64,000 bases of DNA from Lycorma delicatula (lineage: Eukaryota; Arthropoda; Insecta; Hemiptera; Fulgoridae), in the NCBI RefSeq assembly GCF_047948215.1, contig NC_134465.1, positions 53,515,841-53,579,840 on the forward strand, in the 5' to 3' direction. Shown piece after piece: positions 23,139-35,100 of this stretch. How positions within the stretch are numbered: the stretch's first letter is position 1; the number at the start of each line of letters is the position of its first letter. Below the pieces are notes generated by a model. The model searched no databases. It saw only the letters and a program-made list of their open reading frames with translations, and had not been told where the DNA came from. The translations under genes were made by a program, and so were the position numbers.

Positions 23139-26100
23139 ATGTTTAAAGTTTATTTACACATTATGCATTACTATATAATATAAAATAAAAATTCAGATTT
23201 TAAGATCCAAATGTGGCTGAGATATTACAGTTGTACTCGCCAATTATAGATTTGATTTTTATTCAATATTTTGTTAGATTTCTCGCTAAAGAAATTAGTT
23301 TTTATTTATATTTTTACAGGAACAACTTCTAAAATAGAAACAATTGAATAAAACTTTTTCTGCTTGAAAAAATGTTCTTGGTTGTAATTTTTTAAAATGA
23401 GTGTTCGTTTTTTGGCTTGATGATATCACCACATAAGCTTGAAGGTTTTTTTGAAGATAATAATCTATTGATGATCATTGTTACCTGATAGTACTGACTG
23501 ACTAATTTTTCAGTTTACAGAAATTTTAAAATCTTATCATTACAGTGCAGAAAAAAAATTGTATTAGTCTGCTATTATTTTTTTTTTCTAGCGTGTATTT
23601 GTATTTATGAAATAAATATGAATTATATTAGTTAACTCTTTTGTATAAAATGTTATTAAATTGATTTCATGATTTGAGTGTTATTTTCTGCCTTTTCAGG
23701 CATTGTCTTGCTAATATTTGTAATTTCAGAGTACCTCCATTCTCAAAACTACTTTTTGCACAGTCTTCCTGAATTAGGATTGTCAAATAACAACAATGCC
23801 TATTCGAATTTAGTGGGAGCTGCTCCTGCTATCCATCCCTACTGTCATGGTCTCTTCTGCTTTGTTCCTCCAGCTCTGACTGTTTACAGTTTCTTGAAAA
23901 CTTATCCTTTTGTGGTCTTTAAACATTACATTCAGATCAGGTGTTTATTTGTTCATTATGTCATATTCTTTTAATTGTAATTAGAATATTTAAAAGTTCT
24001 AATTACAAACTTTTAAAGTTTATAATGCATAATGTAGTATTCATAGATTTTATGTCATTGGGAATATTATATCCTTTTCCTATTTTTATCAAAAGATTCA
24101 AACTAAGGGGCTAAATCTGGAGGGAGATCCAGAATAATTTTGCAGTATAATTCAGACACTTTGCTTTGCGTTCTCAGACAATTATAATTTAATATTAATC
24201 AGAAAGTCAATGACGATTTTGATATCCCAAATGACAGTGATCATCACTTTTTCTTCTGATGGAAGAATGTTCATCTTCTTTGGAATAAGTTGTCCAATTG
24301 CAACCTGTTGTTATAACTAGTCTGTGATTGGCATCAATGTTGATATATCCAAGTTTGATCAACTGTTATGACACTGTGCAAAAAGGGTTCTTCTCAATTA
24401 TGTTAAAAATGTCCCAAACTGTGTTTTGAAATGTTTACTTATTCATACATTTGAATAAATGCAAATGTTAAACCTATCTAGTGGACAGTTTTCACGTATG
24501 TAAATATCGATATAAAATATGGTACATCTACTCATTTGAAATCCCTATTCTCTTAGCAGTCTCACTACCTCTCAATCCTTCTATCTTCATACAACACAAT
24601 GTCATTAATTTGTTCAATACTGTCTGCAGTTATAACTTCAACAAGTCATCCAGAATGTTCAATATCATTTTTTGCTTATATGACCTCCCTAAAAAACTGA
24701 ACCCCTTATAAATTATTCAAATTGATGAAGCCAATTCACAAGGTACTATTTATATAGCTTGCCTGTACAGTTTTGCATTTCAAAAAATAATATTTGATAA
24801 CCACCCAAAATTCTCTTTCATTCACTTTTCACAAATCACAATACTTGATAGACCCAAACAACTACCAACTACAGAATTTTGATTGTATCTGACTGAAACT
24901 TGGTGTGTGCTACTAATGGAGGCGTATAAAATTATGAATGACCTCAACAATGTACTATGAGCTCTTCACTTAAAAAAACACCCTGGATATTTATATATTA
25001 CACCTTATGTTTCATTCATTATGGTTTTGCAAATCCTGGTATTTCTAACAAACCTATTATCCATATGTAATTAGCAAGTTATAATCAACTTATTGTTTCT
25101 ATAGACATAGAAAAGCAGTAATCTCAAAGGACAGTTAGTAGCAGGATTTGTTTCAGTGCCCTCTGTGTTTGAATGATGCTATTTTCTTTGCTTCATACAG
25201 TATAGCTAGATGTTAACTTTGTTTATTTTGTACAATTACTCAAATTCAATTTGTTATATTTTTCAATATCTTAAGGCTTTTGAGTATAAAGTGTTTAATT
25301 TTGTAATTATTTTATTTTTCAGATATTTCTTTTAGCTGGTAGAAAAAGAAAAAAGAGTACAACAAGTAATTATTTAATATCTACTGATCCAACAGATCTT
25401 TCCAGGGGTGGTGAAGCATATGTCGGTAAATTAAGATCAAATCTGTTAGGAACACAATTTACTGTTTATGATAATGGGCGATCTCCACGTAATTGTAGTG
25501 CGAAAGATGAATTAGTACGCCCTAGACAAGAATTAGCAGCTGTTGTTTATGTAAGTATTTTATTATTACTAACTAAAGATAGCTGTTATATCGTTATTTT
25601 ATATTGTCCTGTTTAACCACTCCTTTGACACACGTTGCCGTAAGAACTGGTACAGATATACTAGACCAGGAGTTTTGGTTTACATGGTTGGTTTTTTCTT
25701 CTTTTAAACATAAAACAACTAATACATTAAAGTAATAAATTACTTTAATATATTAAAGTAATACGTAATACATTAAAATTACTAAGAAATAAATAGATTA
25801 GAAGTAATAAAATTTATAATTTGTATCTCTACCTGCTGCTTTTGTATTCCCATATCCTAACTTATGTAAGTCAGCTAATTATATGGTTAAAAAAGGCAGT
25901 TTATAGTTATGGATTCAGATGAGTTTCATTTGAGTAATTTCAGAAAAGTTAAGTCGATCTCAAGTTAAGTTAAATCTCAACTTTTCATCTGGAAGATCCA
26001 ACGTTATAAATTCCAGTGAGAAGGCATTTTTCATATACCACAAGATTTTCATTCTGTATTTCCACGCACAAGCTTCAAACTTATGGGATGAATTAATCGA

Positions 26101-29100
26101 TCGTCATTCAAAAAAGGATTACAAATTATTCTAAAATTGTTCTTGGCTTCTAAATTATTGGTCTGAAATTACTTATTTTTTTAAAAATATTTTTTCCCTG
26201 ATTGTAATGTTTACAATTTATAATTTATTAATTCATTTTAATTTGGAAATTTAGTAACTGGTAAGCTATTTAGCCAGAGCAATACAATTAATATTATTTT
26301 TTTTTTTGTAACAGTAAATCCTATATTAAAATTTATCTTTTTATGTGTTGGTGGAACAAAGTGGAAAGATATAAAACTAGTATTTCAGAAATAAAATTGG
26401 GCTGTCAAATCATTGTTTGATTCCTGTAAATGAATTCTGTTGACTGATCTTGAATAAATTAAAAATATTTTTTTTTGTGGTATATAACCACAAGAAAGTA
26501 TTTTTAATTTACTAATTTAATTTGACTAATTTTTTTTGCTAATTTTCCATTCATTTATTCAAGAATTTAGACTCAAGAATTATTTTTGTTACATATTATT
26601 GCACCTATAAGAAAGGCCTTCCTTTGCCTTTTTTTTAGCACTAAAGTTCTCTTATAATCAATTTATTTAAAATTTAAAGATTATCGAAACAATATTACTT
26701 TATTCATGAGTTTTTCTTTAAAATAAACTTGAATTTCTTTATTCTTGTTGAATATATACCATAAAATGCATATTTTTAAAATGTAATTTTATTCTATCTT
26801 ATCATTATTTATTTATTATTTTGTTATACAGGTTGATTCAAAGAAAGGGAAATTTTAAAAATTAAATAATGTTATGAAACTTTTTTTAGAAAATGAATTT
26901 TATTTCATGTAATTGTTCAAATGTTGCCATTTTAGGATACATACATTTTAGTTTATTTTTTAAAGATGACATCTTCCAGGTGACCTCCTGTTCTACGTAA
27001 ACACTCACGAAGTCTCTTCGTTAAATTGTTTACGGTTTGACGTAACATCTCAACTGGAATTTCCGCAATTGCTTCTCGGATCTTTGCCTTCAGTTCTTCT
27101 GTTGTAGCAGGTCTACTGTGGAACACTTTGCTTTTAAGGTGACCCCACAAAAAGTAATCGCAAGCTGAGAGATCAGGTGATCTGGGAGGCCATCTAATGT
27201 CACCATTTCGTGAAATGACACGTTGTCCAAACAATCTGCGTACAGCTGCCATTGATATTCGTGCAGTATGTGACGTTGCTCCGTCTTGTTGAAACCAGAC
27301 TGTGTTAAGAATCTGTGGAAATCTCTTTTCTTGTTCCACAACAAAGGTTTCAAGCACGGCTATGTAATGAGCCGACGTCACTGTAATCGCAAGACCGTTG
27401 TCATCCTCAAAAAAATAAGGGCCTATAACACCGTAAGATGACATAGCACACCACACGGTCATTTTCTGGCTGTGCAACGGACGCTGGTGTAGCTGCGTAG
27501 GATTTTCTTGTGCCCAGTATCTGAAATTTTGCTTGTTAACATATCCACTGAGGTGTAAATGCGCTTCGTCTGACATCCACAGTTCGTGAACAAACTCTTC
27601 GTTATTATTTATCTTCTGAAGCATTACATTACAGAATTGTGCTCACACAACTGCATCGTTCAGTTTCAGTTCCTGGACGATCTACAACTTGTATGGATGG
27701 TATTGCAAGTCCTTCACTAGCATTCTTCTAACACTTGAACTATGCAATTGTAAAGATGCTGAGAGACGACGGATTGACCGAAGTGGACTTCGTGTGACAG
27801 CATCTTGTAAAGCTTGGAACATTCTGTGGTGTACGGATGGTTCGCTCACGGGCTGGAGGTTTCTTTTTCATTGCCAAACCACTTCCTCAAAATTAGATAT
27901 CCATGTTTTAATTGCATGTGCTGATTGAACACGTTCGTGCCATCCCAGATTAAAATGACTGTGAAATTCTCTACGCGCTCCCTCCCACACTGTCATTGTT
28001 TTTGTAAAACGCTTTGATAGCAAATGCACATTATGCACCACTCCAAGGATCCATGACAACTAAATGGCAGGTTAGGTTAGAGAGGCTGGCGCCACTTATC
28101 AAGTGGTACCAATCACCCAAGGCTACCAACACAACTTTCAAAATTTACAGTTTCTTTGAATCATCCTGTATTTATGTACTATTACTTAATATTTTCTTTT
28201 TATATTAACTATAACCACATCTTTTACTTTGCTGGCATCATAACTCTAGAGCTATGCTGCAAGAAGAAAAGTATGGTAGTCAGTCAAAAAATGTGGAATA
28301 ACATTAAAATGTATGTATTCAAATAAATTGGCTAACATTTGATTGTATAAACTGATTTTGATGATACATTATTATTATTATTTGAAAAGTAATAATTTTT
28401 CAAATAACTTATTGTAGTTCTGTCATTAATAAAAAAATTATCTAGGTAATTTTTATTCATTTTTATCACCAAAAAAGAATTTAGTTATTTACATTAAATA
28501 AGTACTTTTCTGACAAATGTAGTGAAGTACTGTTTCTAAATAAAATTCAAATTTGTCTAACTTTTCCTTGTTTTATTCAACGTATCCAACATCATTTTGT
28601 TCAAAATTAGATTCTTAACAAGTTTTAAAAGTTTGTATTTTTATTACTACTTAACATTGTATGCCAAACATAAAAAGCAGGGTTTTTTTACTGCAGTTTA
28701 ATAGTTTTCACCCCAGATTTCTGAAAAACTACTGCAGATTCAGTTGAGACCTGTTTTATTTGATTCTTCAGGTCAAAAGCCATAAGAAATCATTAATTCT
28801 GCTCCTTAATAATCAACTTCATTTCAGCAGGTGACTGAAATCCAAGCAAAATCTTTACTAGCCCTAATTCACAAATTAAGTATAACACATGTTTTTTATT
28901 TTGACAAGAAATAGGTTTTGAAAGTCCTGGGAGAATTTTATTAATACACCTATATATTTATTCATAATACACCAAATCCAAATCCCAGTATATATGTATA
29001 TATATATATATATATAATGTAATAGGGTTATTGTATAATTTTCTTCACTTTATCAAAGAGTTTAATGTAAGCATAAACAAGAAATTTAGTAAAATTAAGT

Positions 29101-32100
29101 TATATTTTGATTGGTGTTGGCCATGGATTTTTTAGATAAAAATAATTTTTACAGGAAACCAATGTGTTAGGTTTTAAGGGGCCTCGAAAGATGACTGTTA
29201 TATTACCAGGCATGACACAAGACTGCCAGCGAGTTCAAATAACACCTGTTGATGATACTGAAAGCTTACTTGGTATGAATTTTTACAATTAATCAGTATT
29301 GTATTATATTTTATGTATTAATTTTACTGGCGTCTATTGCTTTTGGTTTTTCAGGCTTATATATATTGGCACTAGCAGGAAGAGCTCTTATAGAAAATAG
29401 TTGTCAGTATCAAATATAGATCTAGGAATTACAAGGCATGTTAATATTTAGACACAAATTGATGTAGGAAAAAAAACGATGTATTTAATGACAATGAGAC
29501 TTAAACTATTTTCAACATAATCTCCAGCAACATTTAGTCATTGCTCTGTGAGGTTTCTGATTCCTGCAACATAGAAGTCTTTACCTTGCTGTTTGAACCA
29601 TTCGTGTACTGCTTTTTTGACCACTTATTGACATCGTTTGAGCGGGCCAGACAAATGAAAATTAGACTGGGTGAGGTCTGGCCTGTAAAAAGGATTTGAC
29701 AACACCTCCCAACCCAACTTCTTGAGTGTTTCTCTTAACAATGTGGGGGCACATGTTGTCAAGCAAGAGAATTACACATTCTGAGAGAGCACCCTGACAT
29801 TTTTACCTTATCACAGGCTTCACTTTCTGTTTGAGTATGTTAGAATAGTATTCACTGTTCACGTTACTACTTTATTTTACTAAAAGTTGGGCTTTGCTAG
29901 ACCATATCACTTTACCAGCTGACATGCAAGTCCTGAATTGTTTTTTGGTGGGTGAATCCAGATGTTTCCACTCAAAGAGTTTGCCGTTTGTATTCGAGCT
30001 CAAAATGGTGTATCCATGTTTTATCATACGTTATTAAATGATCTAAAAAGTTCCAACATTAATATTACACAAACTAGCAATTTGGGAAATTTTGACTTTC
30101 CTGTCTTCACGAATAAGATCATTTATGGTCAAATTAGACTTTTCCATCCACCTATACATATTTCTGCAGTTTAAACACTTCACCATACTGTTTCAACATT
30201 CTTAGAGTAAATTTCCACCAGTTTCTCACCTGAAGTGGAGCTGACATTCTAAAATCAACAAAAGAGGTTATGTTTAGAATAGTTATGATTAAATAGCTGA
30301 TTAAATGTGTTCCCAAGGTTGCCAACTTGACCCTCAAAAAGTTTCATTAATTGAATGATCAATTTTTCTTGTTAATTATTGAATGTCCCGCATAGAAAAA
30401 TTTATTTTTTAATATTTGTGTTAACTATATGTTTTTGGTTGTATAACATGTCCCATAGGAAATGAAAAAAGGTTGATATGTTTCTAAATTTTGTATAAGA
30501 AAATTTTGGAAGTAGATGGCTGATAAAATTAATAAGTCTTTAGATGAGTGCATAGCACTAGGTCTTGTAGAAATTACTTTTTCTACAGCAAAAATGAATA
30601 CATAATATTCATTGAAATCTATAACCCCACATTATGATATTCATTAACCATTTATAAATTTCCATAACTATACTGTTCATGTGTTTAAGTTTGAAAGAAT
30701 ATTTAACAATTTTAAATTAATATTTTAAGAGTATATTTAAATACACATTCTGTACAAAAAGTTTCAGGACTGAGGCTATAAAATATTAAAATTCTGAAAA
30801 AACTGATTCATAAGCTTTTACATAGTCTCCCTTCAACACAATATATTTATATCAGTTAATAAAGGATATGTTGTTAACAGGATTATAATCTTTAGTCATT
30901 GTTAATTTCAATTTAATAGTATATTTATTTATTTACTTTCATAAACATAGCAGTAGTCTGTTATAAAATCATCACCTTCAAATTAGTTTTTCCTTGTAAG
31001 AAATTTATTGTGTCTAAAGTTTGTGTTATTTGTGTTTTGTTTCTTGTTTCTGTTATTTTGTGTTATTTCTGCAAGATAGTTAAATGTTTCTAGTCATCTA
31101 TGTTTTTTCTTTTTTTAATTATTAGTTATTTTATACACAGAATAATTTGATGAAAGGTTTCTGTATTTTAGGGCTCTTTCATGTTTAATTGTATCATATT
31201 TTTAAATTATGTGTTATGAACATGTTATCTTTGCAGAAGAACGAACAACACTTACCTTAAGACACTTACCTTAATTTGTATAAACATGTAATAATAAAAG
31301 TTTTGTTATTAGCTATTGTCTTATTAGTAATTGGAGAAACTTACTTTTAGCCCACTCAGGATGGATTGATATTTTATTTACTGAGTGGGCTATAACTTAA
31401 GTATCTGCATATTATAATACAGTTCATGAAACTTGATGTAGATGATGACAAATTAGGTTTCAAAGAATAAAGAATTATTGTGCCTATTATCTTTCCTCCT
31501 TAGTATTTTAGTACACAATCCATCTAATATAAGTTGTTTCTCTATTCTTTCATATTATTTTTTTAGAATGTTGGCGTGCTAAAAATATGGACAATTTAAT
31601 AGAGCTACATAATAAAACGCCTGCATGGAATGATGATACTCAGTCGTACGTTCTCAATTTCCATGGGAGAGTTACTCAAGCATCTGTTAAAAATTTTCAA
31701 ATTGTTCACGATTCTGATCGTAAGTAAAATTAACATACTCATTAATAATCTTTTAGTATTTATTCTTTAATGTTTTGTTGAGTAGAAAAAGGTTGTATCA
31801 GTGTATAGTGATTGTCAGTTGAGTAGTGATTGTTGGTTATTTGTTCAAGCATTTCTAAGTTCATAGCTAGTAAATTTTTTGGGCATTTTATTTAGGAGAG
31901 AATGAAGTTTTGTTTTTACAGTTACTATGATTATTACTCAATAAATGTTAGCAATAATTGAACTGAATGAAAGCTTCATTTATTTTTTCTTTAATTTTAA
32001 TTGTTAATAAGAATCAATTGATGAAATGGTAGACTTCAATTATGGTCAAGCAATTCATTCTTATTTCATATCATATTTTCAAAATGAATACTCCCTGAAT

Positions 32101-35100
32101 TAGATTAATATGATTAAAAAATATTATTAAGCTTGCAAGATAAACCTTAAATACTGAACTGATCAATTTCAAAAAAAGAAAGAATGCATAGGTACATAAA
32201 GGTATTGTTATTCTTTCTGGTGGTTTGTACAATTTTTATTGAATAATATGTCTTAATTTTTTTCTCTGAAAACAGTTAGACTAAGAAAATAGGTATAGCA
32301 TTTTGGTTTAAATTCAGCTTCCTAAAAGTGTTATTTTTCAAGTCTTATCAGTAAATTCAGTTACTGTGTTATAAGATCTTTATATGTAATAATTTTAAAT
32401 GCTCAAGTCATTTTGTGTATGGTGACAAAATGTGTATGAAGATTCGGCAAGCATTTGGTGGTTTTGATACTACAGTGATTATACGAAGCATGTTTTTAAA
32501 GTACCATTTTGAAATTAAAAAAAAGTATATTATTCTTAACTTTATATTTACGTGAAAGCCTGTACTTCTACATGGTCATCATCATGGTGCTGAGCACCCA
32601 GATGTTTCTAGAAATACAGGAACAAGTGGTAGTTACTAGGCGCTAGATCAGGACTGCATGGAGGGGATGATAAAGTTGTTCCCAGCCAAACGATGCAATA
32701 AGTTCTTGAGTTTCATTAGCCACATGTGGACAGGCATTGTCAGGAAGCAAAAGGATCCCTTTACTCAGCATGCCATGCATTTTTTAAGGTCTCATAATAC
32801 GTCATAGTTTATTGTTCCACCATGAGGCAAAAACTCCACCAGCAACACCCCCTTCCTGTAACAAAACATTGTACACATGATTTTCAGAATCAAAATTGTC
32901 TGCTTAAACTTCACTTTTTTGGGTGATGTTGAATGCCGCCATTCCATGGATTGCTGCTCCGATTCCAGTGTAACGTAAGCCACCCATGTTTCCGTCACCT
33001 GTGACAATTTGGCTTAAAAGATCACCCTTTATACTGTACACTCAAGAAAAGTCAACACACTGCCTAAACATTTGGTTTTGTGCACCTCTGTCAATAATTT
33101 AAGTTTTGGTCACAATTTCATAGACAACTTGAGGCAACTCTTCAGATAGTGAAGAAATCGTAAAGCATCTGTTCTCTCTCACTTTCAACTTTCTGCACCA
33201 AATCTTCAGTAATGACAGAAGGTTGTCCATTCTATTCCTCATCATAAACATTTTGGTGGCCATCTTTAAAAGCTGTTACCAATTTTTGTACCTTTCCATC
33301 GCTCATAATGTTTTCTCCATACACTTCACTGATCTGACAATGAATTTCAGCCACTTTAATGCCTTTAGCACTAACAAAACTAATCGCACCACGTATTTCA
33401 CGATCTGCGGGATTCTTGATCAGTGGAAGCATTTTAATTACTCAAAAACATAAACACAGTAGAATATTTTCATAATTGTATCTGTGGTGATATGTGGGTG
33501 CACAGTGTGCATATGTGGAATGCCTACTGCAGTGTAGCAGTGGTGGAATTTCAAAATGGTACTTACTTTAAAAACATGCCTTGTATAAAAATGAAGGAAT
33601 GGTAAAACCATTTCAATAATAGTCATACAAAATATTGACAAGTCAAAATAAAAGTTTGGCAAGCCAAAATATTGTTTGCTGAAAAAGTTAGGAATTTTAT
33701 CTAAGAGACCATCGGTTGACTGTCACAGCAATTTTTGATAATGTTTGTAAACAATGATAGTTCAGTATGTGGGGGTACCAAATTTAGATATTCACAGGAT
33801 TGCTGAAAAATTTGTATCCAAAATACATCTCCTGAGTAAAAGGAACTTCACATTTAGGCTTATGACATGACATGAATTTACTTGAGATCCTGATTTTCTT
33901 AAATTCTATATAAGCCGCATTAAAATCACCTGTTTGTGTAATTCATATGTGTTCTGTTCTGCTGGCAATATTTTTTTGTGCAGCATATTGATGCAAATTC
34001 AATTTTTTTTATTATTGTGGAGATCACTGTAACAGCTTTACAATATTTTAACCTGACTATTTCTTCAACCATCCCTCTTTACAGCTATCATTTTGAAGAC
34101 ATTCAGGGTTTACATCATTTATTGCTATAGACAGGCCTGAGACAAACATCATTATAACTATCATACTTATTACATTAAGGTGGTATCTACTGGCACAGGT
34201 CTGTAGTTCACAAAATTTGTAAAATTATCCTTCAGAACAAATGATTCCACATAGTCCTGAAAAAAATAGTCAAAATAGTCTGTGGCAATCAGAAAAATGA
34301 TTTGTCCAAGTGAGCATTCTAGCTGGTACAACAACGACCAGTGAAGAAACCAAATGATCAGTCAAGAAACCAAACACTTATCTACAATAATGGTATATCT
34401 GCAGCAGCACAAGGATACACCAATGCATTACATCTTTGAAAAAGTAGAGAATAATTTGAATGTGTCACTGGAAGAACTTGCCCTATACTATGACTTATGA
34501 ACCACCTCAAGCCGAATCCTAATAAAACTCAATTCTGCAACTTCCATTGTACACAAACAAGGTAGCTAACACTGCCAAAATACATGGGTGAGAAAATTGA
34601 CAATACTTCACATTCAATCAACACTGTAAAGATGTGAAACTCAGTCTGCACTAAAAACAACATCAGGAAACTGACTGACACATAAAAAGGTGCATGGCCA
34701 GGCACCCTCTGAACTTCACCCATACTCTCAGGTGCAACATATGCACCAACAGCCAACATGAAACAAGTGAATGTGGCAATTAATGAGACAACTCAGATTA
34801 TTTCTGGATGCCTTAGATGTGCCTGTAGGAAGATCTACCTCTATTGTGATCTATCTTAATATTACATCACAAATATGAAGAAATGTAGCGACAGAAAATG
34901 AGCAAAAGAGGTAGACTTTTCAGACCCTCATCATCCTCTGTGGTCATGAAGAGTAACTTTCAGCCACAGTTCACCAGGTGAACTCTGTATTCCTACAAAC
35001 TGATAAGATATGAAGGTAAAATGAAGGAGACACAAGATGTTAGACTAATCCAGGACTTCGAACACCTACTAGCTTCTTGTCCCCTTGTTGACTCTTAATA

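Noticed and set aside
23678..23974. 98-codon + strand frame as an exon
   Set aside because: It starts inside a tubby intron, has no matching splice phases or recognised motif, and is likely a shadow of an unidentified decayed repeat.
26953..27624. 223-codon open frame as a host gene
   Set aside because: It carries Tc/mariner catalytic blocks and lies between matching terminal inverted repeats flanked by TA.
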